Assembly: GCA_043228905.1 (NCBI GenBank)
Contig: JBHGNT010000003.1
Span: 19,840,001-19,904,000, forward strand
Origin: Azolla caroliniana
Taxonomy: Eukaryota > Polypodiophyta
Direction: 5' to 3'
Length of the DNA stretch: 64,000 bases
Part shown: in pieces, positions 43,060 through 60,949 of the stretch
Numbering within the stretch: position 1 is the first letter of the stretch
How the letters are laid out: each line of letters starts with the position of its first letter
Notes under the pieces: generated by a model
What the model was told of the DNA's origin: nothing
Databases searched by the model: none
Seen by the model: only the letters and a program-made list of their open reading frames with translations
Position numbers and translations under genes: made by a program

Positions 43060-46000
43060 TCACATAGAGTCCTGATTGCCAACAACATCACTCGATCTTT
43101 GGAAACCTGAGCAAGCCATCGGAAACACTGAAGAAGCAATACCTTCCACATGCAAACAAGTCCATGTCATTGGTGTTAAGAGCTTCAAGTAAATCTGCGA
43201 CAAGTATATTTGCGAAAGAGGAGATTCCATGAGACCTAAGAACCTCCCAGCCGATGTAATATCATGTCCTACTATGTTCGTAATGGTTATTCCTTTCACT
43301 AAAGGTATGGCATTGGGATCATAGCTATCATCTGGGTGCTCCCCTGCATCTTCGGTAATGTCTATGGCTTTCGATACCTTATCCATTCTCATTCTAGTGA
43401 TAGTAATATTTGTTACATAACCACCTCTGCCAGGAGCTGTTTTTACTCTTATCCCTGTCCCTGTGTTGAACACATGTATGTCTTCTACATGTACATTCTT
43501 TATTCCGCCCGACATTTCGCTGCCAATAGATATGCCAGAGAATGGCGTTGTGCCAACAATTCGACGAATTGTGATGTTTGAACTTGGCTTACCAACTGAG
43601 ATTCCATACTCATCCCACCCACTTTTGAGTGCAATAAGATCATCGCCATTACTAATGTAGCAATCCTCAATACATACATTTGTACAGGAATCTACAAAGA
43701 GATCATGTTGAGTGAGCATATAAGCATTGTAATGCTTTTAGGAATCTCCAAAGACATCTATTTTGATGCCAGTATTCATACCTGGATCAACACCATCTGT
43801 ATTAGGAGAAGATCTTGGAGCGAAAATTGATACATTCTTCACAATAATATCACTGCAAAAATATAATATACATAAGTTTCATTATGAATTGCATGTTTTA
43901 TTTCACAATATGCTTGAGATTAAGCAGCATAGATCGGTAAGAAAGTGAGGACATACTTGCAATACACAGGATGGACAGTCCAAAATGGAGAATTCCTTAG
44001 CACAACATTAGATATGATAATGTTTTGAGAACTAATGAATTCCACAAGGTGGCCTCGCGTGTACACTAAGGTGCGATTGTACCATCGTTCCCACCAGGTT
44101 GATCCTTTCCCATCAATGATGCCATTTTCACCTGTTCTCAGTATTTTTACAATGACATGAGCACTTGCTGTTACTTGGAGACTGATTCACTTAACTTGTC
44201 TCAAGACATATGCTTCTTTTCAAGTGCACCGTACAACTGTTGACTATATATATGAAGTATAAAATCCCAAATATGCCCCAAGTATTTCTGTCTTCCCCAA
44301 CCTGCCCATAACTTTTAATTATTCCCCCAAATGCCCTGGTCACCTTCCTTCTCTCCAAATGATATTATTTCCTCTCTCATTCTTCAGACTCTCTCTTTTC
44401 CAGTAAATCTACTCTTTCTTGGAGGAGATATCATAGAAAGACAGAATGGGGTCGTCAATCAATGGGGCATTTGGAGAAATAATGAAAACTTATGGGTAGT
44501 TTTAGAAATGAAGAAAAACACAGGGGGTATTTGGAGTTTCTCCCTGTATAAAACTCACATGCATAGTCCAACGTTCTACGATGCATCAACACATTGTTAC
44601 TTACCTGTTATCACTACATCAACAAGATTCTGTCCATGAATGAGGCTGATGTATCGTCCACCAGGACGTTCTCTTCCACGTCCGTAGGATGGTAAAGGTT
44701 CTATCACTGGCCAATCTCTGATATCCTGCTCAGAAATATCCAGTTGAATTGTATATAACTATCTCAAACAGGTTATACACAAACGCTCTCTGACGCACAG
44801 AAATTTATGCAATTTTGCTCAGAGTACATCAACTCTAAAATGTACAATTTTGAATCTTAATGGGAAACAGCTGTATCAACGAAGTATGCCAACCATATAA
44901 GAGCTATATAATGCACAAATTTAATATGAATTTCAGCTATCTTAATGAGAAAAAACCATATCAGAATATATAAAACTCTAGATATATGAAATTCACAAAT
45001 TCAGGGTGACATTCAGCCTTCTTAACAAGCAATAACTATACATATAAACCCTATTAGAGAGTTATAATTGATAAATTCAGGGAAAGGCAAAGCTAAGCGA
45101 TCTTGTAAAGCCACATTCATGTATGATAGGGAATTACTCCAAACAGTTATTGAAGCTTTGACCAAGCATTCTAACTCTATCAAAAGTGACAAAATTAAGG
45201 TGAAGTTCAGCTAACCTTAACAAGAAGCAACTAGACTAAAGCTTTGGTAAAGTATATCAACTATATCAGAGCTGTATATTACATAAATCTAAGGTGAGAT
45301 TCAACAAACCTTAACAAAGTAACGACTACATTGTGAAGAAGAAAATCCAGGTAGATTACACGGAAAAAGTAGGCCTGCATATCACCGTTGGAATCAAGTT
45401 TGGCCCTTTTCACAGGTCAAAGAATCAGTAGACAATTTCATGCTAGTTTGAAACAAGGACCTCGCATTACAAATCATTATTATGTTATAGGAAACATCTA
45501 CAAACAGAGAAACGGTTAAGAACCCCTAGTCATTGTAAATGATCTAGTTTCCATAAGTTAAAATTTCTACAGACTAAATGATCTTAGTCTAGTTCATTCC
45601 TAAAATCTTCTAATATATGTCTTCACATTTCTAGCTCTTTTACTTAAATGGCAAAGAATTATGTGAAAAACAGAGAAATGTAACGCATTTAATGGCTCAC
45701 AGAAAGATTCGAGAAAGATACACATAACACAGGAGAAATAAAATGAAATGTGCACTTTTATCAATTGTTCGGGAAAAGAATTAATGAAAAATTTTCTCAC
45801 AATCTTTTATGTATTATTCCAAGCAAAGAATGATTGAATGCATTCTTGATCTTTTACCGATCATCCAAGGAAACTATAACTAAGAAAAACAGTAAAAATG
45901 CTAAAGCATTCTTGATCTTTTACCAATCCAAGCAGAGATTCACCAGAAAAGAACATCAAAGCCTTGCCATTTTATAGACTTGCTAAACAATTAGTCATTC

Positions 46001-46699
46001 AGAAAACAGATAAATTGAATGCAAACTTGTTCTTTACCCAATCATTCACGCAATGAACCATTCAGAAAACAGAGCCATTGAAGGCAAGCCTACTCTTTAA
46101 CAGAGCATCCAAGCAAGGAATCAACGGAAAAACAGCGACATTTGATGCAATTTCACACTTTCACCGGTCATCCAAGAAAAGAATAATGGGAAGAAAACAG
46201 AGAAATTTAACGCAACAAGACAAAGAATCATTGCAAACAAGTTAAGAAAACACAGTGAAGTAGTTGAATAAAATCATTCGTTGAATTTACCAATCATCAG
46301 AACAAAAAGAAACGAGAAATGTGACGGTTGATGTTCCAATACCTCAGAAGCCACGATTTCTGCATCTTTCTGTAAATATAGAGTGAAATGACTGGTAAGG
46401 TTGAAGCTACCAGTGATCCATGTTCCTTTAGGTACGTTTAGCTGGACACCTCCCTGAGAAGCTTGAGAACGAAGACTATAAACAGCAGAACGGAACGCGT
46501 TTGTGTTGAGGGTCACGCCATCGCCAACACCTCCAAAGTCAGAGATGGAAGCCACGTATTTTCTTCTCGGTAAAGAGCGGCCATGATCGAAACAGGATGG
46601 AAGAGGAAGATCAGAACGCAGTATTTCTGCTGCAGTGGAAGAATCACACAGGAGGAGGACGAAGAATAAGAGGGAAAAGAAGAAGAAGAAGAAGCGCAT
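43060..46699 (-). CDS. Polygalacturonase, glycoside hydrolase family 28
   Basis: Five exons read on the minus strand: 46343-46699, 44605-44725, 43957-44131, 43782-43852 and 43060-43691, all with GT-AG borders. The phases agree, giving 451 residues. Residues 1-24 (FFFFFFSLLFFVLLL) form a signal peptide, so the product is secreted to the cell wall, where GH28 enzymes cut pectin. The pectin-lyase-like beta helix starts SISDFGGVGDGVTLNTNAF. Catalytic motifs are NTDGVDP (about 235-241), NGDDL (about 256-260) and RVK (about 323-325). The usual GHG segment is replaced by FSGISIGS (about 292-299), as in a plant clade that lacks this His, so exo activity or altered catalysis is possible. An upstream in-frame ATG at 46840 is less likely because it precedes the signal peptide by 47 residues. 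Confidence 0.9.
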
Positions 46700-46910
46700 G
46701 GTGTGGTTGAATGAATTGGCGCTTACAGTTTGATGCGAAGCTCTGGCAAAAGGATGGAGAGGAATCAGGGATTCAAGTACAAAAGTGCAGAGAGCTAATG
46801 ATGGGAAGATGGAAGAGGAATTCCAGGGATTCACGAGCACGACAACCTATTTACAAAGCAATGGACAATCAAAACGCGAGAGTCTGAGCTAAAACTAAAA
46901 TTCGCTGCGG

Positions 46911-47110
46911 ATGAAGGTCCGGGGCGAAGACGGAGTACAGAAGGAGGAGATCGCCATGGAAGCTCGCAGCGTTAAAAATCTCTCCTTTTTATCTTTCTTC
47001 GTGGCTGTACAGACAAACAGACAGACAGAAGCAGAGGCAGACACAGAGAGAGAGAAAGAGAGAGAGAGAAAGAAAGAAAGAAAGAAAGATATATTAACGT
47101 CTTCTGAGGC
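46911..47110. repeat. GA/GAAA-rich microsatellite upstream of polygalacturonase
   Basis: Runs of CAGACAGA, GAGA and GAAAGAAA lie between about 47010 and 47090. The stretch sits 200-400 bp upstream of the polygalacturonase start and could be part of its promoter. No TATA box is convincing. Confidence 0.6.
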
Positions 47111-47244
47111 CAAATTTGGCCCATGAGACAAATAGGTTACAACAAAAATGAGTGTTTATCCAATCATCAAAACTAAAAATAAAAGAAAATAGCTTAAGCT
47201 AAGAAAGTTCTAGTAGTGTACAAAACTTTGCACTAAGCCTAATC

Positions 47245-47499
47245 TCATTTCCACCCAAGTCTCTCAAAAAGAAGTGGGAGGTCAAAAGTTTTTGGTGTGG
47301 GTGTGACCCATGGTCCCAATGCATAGAGTGCCCTAGCCATGGCTTCTAGGTGGTTTAGTTCACATTCCCTTATTTTCTTTATTGCTTCTACATCTCGTCG
47401 AGTTGCTTTGAAACCTGGCATCCGAGGGCGTTTGGTTCTTCTTTGATTTTCTGCTTCATCAAGGAGAAGTCCGAGTGGTGCAGGTGTGTCGACATTCAT
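47245..47499 (-). CDS. Small frame downstream of LINE-2 ORF
   Basis: This 84-residue frame starts 9 nt after the stop of the LINE-2 frame and has no known domain. It contains a basic cluster (RRTKRPRMPGFKATRRD). It is probably the tail of the same LINE transcript and may or may not be translated. Confidence 0.4.
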   Translation of the reverse strand: MNVDTPAPLGLLLDEAENQRRTKRPRMPGFKATRRDVEAIKKIRECELNHLEAMARALYALGPWVTPTPKTFDLPLLFERLGWK

Positions 47500-47508
47500 T
47501 GTCTCCCC

Positions 47509-48834
47509 CTATTCCTGAAAAACTTCATTTGTTATATGTTGGTAAACATTAGCAACATTATTATCAACGTTTTGTAATTTATTCTCTCTGTGTTGTTTCA
47601 ATTCTAAGATGTATCTACCTAATTTCTTTATATCTAGTGTATCTAATAGTTTAGGGAGGGTGGGAGAGGAACCAAGTATGTCTTGGTATTTTGCCCTTAT
47701 CTCGGCATAGGTGGGGCATTTGCATGTAAAATGGTACTCATCCTCTATCTCTATGTGGCATAACCTACATATCCTTTCCTCCCTGAGGACTCCATTAGTA
47801 CGTCCATTCTCAATCTCAAGTTGGTGAGATGATATTCTAAGTTGACCAATGGCAACCCTTAGTGCATGTGGTAAGAATACATCTAGATATTTTGGGCGCG
47901 TGATAAAACCTAACTCAGAGAAGTGCATAAAGTGTTCCTTATAGTACGACATTTTAGATGGGAGTGGCTCTAGTGGGGTGATCCATTTATACCGAGTATA
48001 AATTTGCCATATTTCTTGGCGTATTACTTTATTACGGTCCTCATGAGAGATTAAAGTGTTATCAGTCGTGTGGTCGTACTTAAGGGGGGGGAGGTTAGTA
48101 ATGTCTAGACCGTTGGCAAGAAGCCAACTCACCATCATGCCATACCATGAGCTAGTATAGCCGGACTCATACAGTGCTCGAGAAGCCTTAAAGGCTTGGT
48201 GGGATATTCTATCAAGTGGTTGGTTATGTATCCTGTGTATAAAGACTACCAGTTGAAAAAGTGCTTCTACTAACATAGGGGGTAGAGTGAACTCAGCCCT
48301 AATAATGTCATGTGGGACCGATGATTTGCTTCGGAGTTGGCGTGATAACATCATCACCAATGGTCTCTCTAATTGCGTCCACATGAAAGATGGTAGTCCT
48401 GGGGCCCAAACCGCTGATGCATACATGAGAGAGGGAGTCACTAATGAGTCAAAGAGCCACCCTTTAGTTCATGGCTCTTGGAAGTATGATTGGTGGCATT
48501 GTCTCTCGAGGAGTGAGAGGGATGCATGTCCTCTTGTAAGTCTATCCTTCGCTGCTTGTGTCATCGAAAATTTACCTGAGTGAGCACTGAAAGTGACTCC
48601 GAGATAGACATATGATCCAACCACCTCAATTGGGCTATGGGAGATAGTTAGGTGACACTTAGCTCTAACTTGGGCCGGCGTGTGAAAGATAAGGACTTTA
48701 GTTTTCCCTAGATTCACTACCAATCCTCGTTGTGTGCAAAAGTCATCTAAGGCATTAAGGTGCCTTTGTAGGTCGTGTTCGGATTCAGAGAGCAAAACTA
48801 TGTCGTCTGCATAGAGCAAGATACGCACTTGAGA
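47509..48834 (-). mobile_element. LINE-2 remnant: reverse transcriptase end and C-terminal region
   Basis: The minus-strand frame starts at the RT catalytic block MRILLYADDIVLLS. It continues through FCTQRGLVVNLGKTKVL and the thumb region, and ends in a zinc-binding cluster CRLCHIEIEDEYHFTCKC (zf-RVT type). A single TGA near 48469 divides it and could derive from CGA by a C-to-T change. The 5' two thirds are absent. The element abuts the SINE-like head at 48838. The frame differs strongly from LINE-1, so this is another lineage. Confidence 0.88.
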
Positions 48835-48837
48835 GAG

Positions 48838-48935
48838 AGAGAGAGTTGTGGCGGTGGCGAGGATCGAGCCTGGGTTCCTTCCATTTTGTGACTTTAGTGT
48901 GAATTATCTAAACCACTTCGCCCAAGGAACGATTA
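48838..48935 (-). mobile_element. tRNA-derived SINE-like head
   Basis: On the minus strand GGGCGAAGTGGTTTAGATA resembles a Pol III A box and AGGCTCGATCCTCG a B box, at tRNA-like spacing. A CT run follows and leads directly into LINE-2 sequence. The acceptor stem does not fold as a real tRNA, so a SINE or a SINE-LINE chimera is preferred. Confidence 0.6.
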
Positions 48936-49409
48936 TATAACAAATTATTCTAACATTTTCAGTCACTTACCATCATCATGTTCTTCTACAAACTAATTAT
49001 TCTTTACACTCGTTTTGTTTAACAGAAAGACTTATATACATAATAATACTATAGGGAAGGATCTAAATTTTTCGATGATTTAATATCATAATGTTGTGTT
49101 CTATCGGTAAAAAAGAAGAGATAGATCTTCTTCCTCTTAACCGGTTTGAATCTACGTGTGTTTTGCTCTCTTTGTCATGGAGCTATGTATGTATGTGCTC
49201 CTCATAGCTTTGAGAGTGTGTGCGGAGCAGGAGCAACCTCCCTACTCCCTCCCCAGCTGACAAAATTCGCTTGCGGCCAAAGGAACAATATTCTCCCTAC
49301 CTTTGACACGACATTGCTTTTACTAACTTCTGATGCAGCATTACAAACTCCTCTCTTTTTCGGATCACGATTCTAAATCCCACCTAGTTGCGAAGTCTTA
49401 GACCATTGA
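48936..49409. other. Intergenic region with one copy of a diverged direct repeat
   Basis: No gene seen. The stretch about 49289-49409 is a diverged copy of about 49903-50030 (shared blocks: CTCCCTAC, ACATTGCTT, CCCACCTAGTT). Read on the minus strand, the repeat has tRNA-like A and B box traces, so an old SINE pair is possible. Confidence 0.45.
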
Positions 49410-49877
49410 TGTGCCAACACTATTACGGGCATGACCATATAATATCCCGTGGTGAGAATGTATCGTAGAATTCTATACACATGGATAAAGTGTGAGGGTT
49501 AAACGAAAGTGTAAAGAAGGGGAGGATTTCTTTTAATCCTTGGGATTGAGACAACCCATTAACCCAAGTGTGAACTTGCTTGGGGGCCTCGGGTCTCGCT
49601 ATAAATATGAGGCCTAGCTACCCTCAGTTCAATCATCTCTTGACTACATCAAGACTCTGTTCTTGTGGTGGGTCAACTCTTGTAGCAAGCGCGCCAGCAC
49701 CAAGTACGACTCGACGCCACGGCGGTGGTATGGGACACCGATCAAGGCTTGAATCCGTCTCGATCGCTTCGCTCGGGGGTGGTCAGGTGGATCGGCACCC
49801 TTCTTTCTCTCTCTCCTTTCTATCGATCTATTTTTTATATCCTTATCGCATGCTTACTTTAGAACATAACGCTAACA
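49410..49877 (+). mobile_element. Possible solo LTR
   Basis: A TATAAATA box (49600-49607) in a CTCGC...GAGGCC context, followed by a CT-rich leader and an end at CGCTAACA, looks like a plant LTR. Its start at TGTGCCAACA is a guess and the 5-bp flanks (ATTGA, GACAC) do not match. The surrounding direct repeats fit insertion into a repeated sequence. Confidence 0.4.
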
Positions 49878-52800
49878 GACACGGTGCTTGCTACCAAGAA
49901 ACATGGTCCTCCCTACATCAACACATCATTGCTTGCCAACTTTTGATGTAATATTAACTCTTTTTCTTTGATGAGGGTTTGAAACCCACCTAGTTAGTAA
50001 ATGTTGGACGATTAATGGGGTATGCCTTCATAATGATGCTTTCTTGGTCCTAAAACTTATATCATGCATTTAATGTTTTAGTATAATCTTGTCATTCATG
50101 CTAAACATCCAAGTTTAATATCTAATGTAGTGCTTTGCAAGTGAATTTTACTATGTTTGGCAATTTACAAGTAAAAGTTACCCTCCACCATGGTTTTTTT
50201 ATTGTAGTGTGTCTACCAACACTAAAAGATGGTCCCCAATCACCAAGAATAGGTCAAACCCTTAAAAGGTAGTGATCAAGCATATTCACAAAGGGAAACA
50301 CAATCCAACTGAATAAATATAAACTTGTCCTAGCTCCCTATAAAAATGTGATATTTTATTAGCAATCAACAATGGTTCGAGAAATCGTAAACCAAATCGA
50401 TCATGTGATCCTTCATTCTAACATTTGTTCCAAACCACATTGTTAATCCATTAAGGTTCACCTTTGTAGTTCGAACCCAACTCTTCACAATTGCAAGTAA
50501 GAGTGTTATAGCTTATAATACATTATTTCAATATTATAAAATAATGTCCATATTCTCATAATCCAACAAAACCATAATTTCAAGTATGATAAATTGCAAA
50601 TATGTTCCAATTTCAGAACTTAAACTTAACTAAACCGTTTTGTCGTTAGGCCACAATTTCATAGTTTTATTTTGGCTCCAATTGTTTGAGTTATTTCAAA
50701 TTATACTCAAATTCTCACAATGGTGCTAGGTACATGGCTTGTCAATTACCTTTAAACTTATCAATGGTTATGTTATTTGTATAGCTATTCATATGTGTCC
50801 GTGTGTGCATGCATAATTGGACAATTTGCAAGCATCCACAGTTTTTAATCACTTGCAAGCCTCTATGAATGCCACAAAATATTTCAATCATGGTGTTGAG
50901 TTGTTGTCATTGAAGCACCCCCATTAATCTCTACAACCATGCACTCAAGATAAATAAGATCGTGACATTACGTGCTAATTTGTACAACGTGGAAGCTAAT
51001 TGCCCTTGCATATTATTTAAATACTATAGACAACCCCATAAAATTTTGTTCACCTATACACACGGTTACCTAATTGTGTGGTGGGAAGCTTATGCAGCGC
51101 AAGATTAATGTTGTAGTTCAAGTTTTGAGGAAAGGGTTTAATGTCATGTTCATCGTTAAAAATCTTCCTCGTTTGTGTTTGATCACTAATTGTCCGCTCT
51201 TTGAAATGGCTTTACAATTACAACTAGAGATATCAACATAGGTGTTACCAAGTGAAAGATTTGTAGTGGCCTTAGTGCATGAGCGCATCTTACATGGAGG
51301 AAGCTTAAACACTCTTTATTGTGCCCAACTGAAGCTTTAATGCGCCCAAGTTAGATACTAATTGTTATGTTTGATTTTGAGGCTTTGATCAAGGGAGTCT
51401 TGTCTTGGTCACTCAATGGTTGTTTTCTATCTTTGTTGTTCCGATCATTTTTATGGCCAATAATTAACCATGGAAGGGGTGTATGTTTAGTGCCAAGATT
51501 GGTGACCTTTTTTATTGAATGTGCTCTTACTTTAAGGGGTAATCCTATATACAGAAACCTACATTGTCATTATTGAATTATCATGATCTTCGACTCTACC
51601 TCTTGGGTACTTTGACTCACACCCAAGAGATCAAAGTACCCAAGAGGTATGGGAGATCATATGTTGGGGCTGACATGTCCAAGTTATGCTTCAGGTGTAA
51701 GCATGTATTACCTCCATGGTTGTAAGGACGCTCAAAATGCTACACTTACTATGTTTATGGTTGTCATGCAAGTTGACATATCTTTGGAGTATTATCCCCT
51801 TTTAAATGTCAAAGTTAGTAAAGCTAAGGTTTCATTTATGCCACATGGTATCTTCCAACCTCTACCTTTGCTTTCTACTTGTATTTTATTTTTTATATGA
51901 TAGTTATTCATTTAAAGTGTGTGCCATTCACAACTTATAGGATAAGTACCTTGTCCTTGGCTATTTCCAAATTCCATTCCCCTTTTCAAACATGGGGAAC
52001 TTGTAAGACAAGTACTTTGTCTTTGGTTATTTATAAATTCCTAAACATTAGCCTCCTTTTCGCGAAACATCATCTTCCAATGACAAACATCCTTGGACTC
52101 ATTCAAAGATACCTATTTATTGTTGTACATATTGCATCTTTTTTAAATTAGGATGTGGACCATGATTTTCACCATACTGTTGCGTGGAATTCTAGCAAAA
52201 ATCTTGTACAGTAGATAGATCCCAAGTTTAATGGCGTTTTGCAATTGCAAGTTTTAAAAAGAATAAAAAGGTAGATCTACAATCACTTTAGATATTTATT
52301 CATCTATGTATTTTGGGTTATTATGGTTTCCTCTATACTTGCTTACAATTTAAAAGCATCAATCTATAAAGTTAGGGTATGAAAATATGCATAGGATACC
52401 TTGAAGATGACGTGAAAGCTATATACCTTGGATTAGTAGTATAATTGATGGGTTGATTAGTGCAAACAATGGGGTTGATTAAGTTGGTAAAAAAGGAATA
52501 TTGCTTATTGGGGTGATTAAGTTGGTAAAAGATCATTCAACTATGGTGTGAAGGAGCATTGAGGTAGAATATGACAAAAAGAAAAGAAATGATTCATTAA
52601 TATTAAGATTGGAGATAAAGAATGACAATGCTAGCCATGTACCACCATGATAACATTATGGTGGTGGTAAATGGAGTTCCATCAATCAAATGGGCTATAA
52701 TAGGAGGGTTCCATATATTCATTCAAAGATACAAGAGTAAAGTGTAACTGCTAGAGGAAGCAAACAGTATTGTGTTCACAAACTTAAGAGAAGTGTGCTC

Positions 52801-53538
52801 AAGTGGAAATGCATCTAGAGATACATGACTCCTACATAGTGGTGCAAATCAGCAGATTCATGAGAAAAAATATGAGGGGTGTCAACGATGTATTTGCCAC
52901 AATGGGGAACAACTAGATATGTTTAGCCAAGGGAACTAAATCTATGTATATGATAACAAAAGCAAGCTGAACAAAATTCTTTATAAATGTCCTTCTAGTT
53001 CCCAAATATGTGGGAACATAACATTAACGTTGGCTGTAAGATATCCTTTTACAATGAAAAAATCCATAAGAACACAAGACATTGACTAAATACACAATTT
53101 GCTCCAACTAATCACATTGATTGTGGGTGTGTTGTGTATCATATGCAAAGCTATGGTATCAATGCTTAGGGCACTTGAGCTTCTCCATATTGTGGAAGAA
53201 TGGATTGGCATTCAACACTAGTTTCTTTCCTGGAACTAGACATAGGTCTCCTGAGTTTGTGTAACCCAAGGCATACTGACCTGTACCTACAGACACACAC
53301 ACATCCCCACATGTGTACACATCCATATTTGAGAGACTGAATCATTGCAGTAGCAACTAGTAAATGAATCTTAACCATATGTGAGACAATTTCATTACTC
53401 GAAACAACACTAAAACTTCACTAGTCTCTTTTTTGGAACTACACAAATCAAATGAAGATTTAAAATTTCTGAAGATCATAACATATCATCACAGTCCAAG
53501 GGAAGAGAAACAAAATATATATTAATCAAAAAAATCAT
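49878..53538. other. Long intergenic AT-rich region
   Basis: No gene can be supported. There is an 18-bp perfect inverted repeat at 51598-51648. A weak direct repeat of about 40 bp lies at about 51940 and 52003 (AAGTAC(C/T)TTGTC(C/T)TTGG(C/T)TATTT). A short duplicated motif GGTTGATTAAGTTGGTAAAA lies at about 52471-52540. Confidence 0.45.
51598..51648. repeat. 18-bp perfect inverted repeat, 15-nt loop
   Basis: ACCTCTTGGGTACTTTGA (51598-51615) is exactly complementary to 51631-51648. The stem and loop size would give a small stable hairpin if transcribed. No flanking target duplication or larger foldback is visible. Confidence 0.85.
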
Positions 53539-60231
<6,693 letters not shown>

Positions 60232-60296
60232 GGCTTCTTCAGGGAAGAAGCTCTTTCTTGTGTTACAATGTGTGTTTTCTGAGGTGAGAGAGATGT

Positions 60297-60390
60297 ATGT
60301 ACGTGTATGTATGTATGTATGTATGTATGCATGCATGTATCATGTATGTATGTGTGTATGTATGTATGCATGCATGCATGTATGTATGTT
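60297..60390. repeat. (TGTA)n microsatellite just upstream of the GET3B start
   Basis: Runs of TGTATG and GCATGCATG lie 65-160 bp upstream of the GET3B ATG, in the expected leader or promoter. No TATA box is evident in this segment. Confidence 0.9.
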
Positions 60391-60429
60391 TGTGAATGAA
60401 TGGAAGGGGATGGAAAAGGAACAATATGT

Positions 60430-60900
60430 ATGAATGGAAGGGGATAAAGCTCATTGACCACTTTGTGTATCGGTACGGCCAACACCCGACAAAAATACTC
60501 TAGCCTCGTTGCTTCGTCCACATTCCTCTTCGTCATCTCGGCGTTGTAGGCTCTCAAAAATTTGGGGACATCATCCTCGTTGAAACGACCAACTTGTTCA
60601 AGCGTGCTTTCGACGGCTTGTCAAGCCACTCGTCTTTCTCTTTCCCTTATGAAATCCATCACTATTCTCGCCATTATATCCATGAAGTCTTCCTCTTCCA
60701 TCCTCGTCCTCCCTTGTTGCCCTTTCACGTCGGTCTCACCAAAGATGTTGCGGAAATCCTCGCGTGCATGTAGGCTTGGGTGGAACCACGGGGGTATCGG
60801 ACTAGGGAGTAAAAGGGGGAACGGGAGCTTATCCCTTACGGCCTCTAAGCTGAAAAGGGTAAGAACAATGTGCAAAAGATTAACACAATAAAGAACTAGA
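60430..60900 (-). mobile_element. Gypsy-3 remnant: LTR end, primer site and gag start
   Basis: On the minus strand an LTR-like end (about 60746-60900) leads into the PBS-like TGGTGAGACCGACGTGAA (60724-60741), then a gag start. Residues such as EEDFMDIMARIVMDFIRERER and RAYNAEMTKRNVDEATRLEYF align by eye with the gypsy-2 gag start (TKYLASYGAEM region). The LTR end and first codons match gypsy-2 in layout, so both belong to one lineage. The fragment stops near 60430, close to the GET3B promoter. Confidence 0.75.
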
Positions 60901-60949
60901 CTGAGACAAGGTTTATCAAGCAATTTCCATTACCTTCTGGTCATCGGAT

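Noticed and set aside
43763-44639. Plus-strand frames in the polygalacturonase introns and exons
   Set aside because: They are antisense or intronic, short and without a domain; the minus-strand exons have consistent splice phases.
46895-47131. Frames over the GA/GAAA tract (SFFLSFFLSLSFSLS and complement)
   Set aside because: Low-complexity microsatellite translation.
48838-48935. Genuine tRNA gene
   Set aside because: A and B box-like motifs exist, but acceptor and anticodon stems do not pair properly and a CT run follows, as expected for a SINE.
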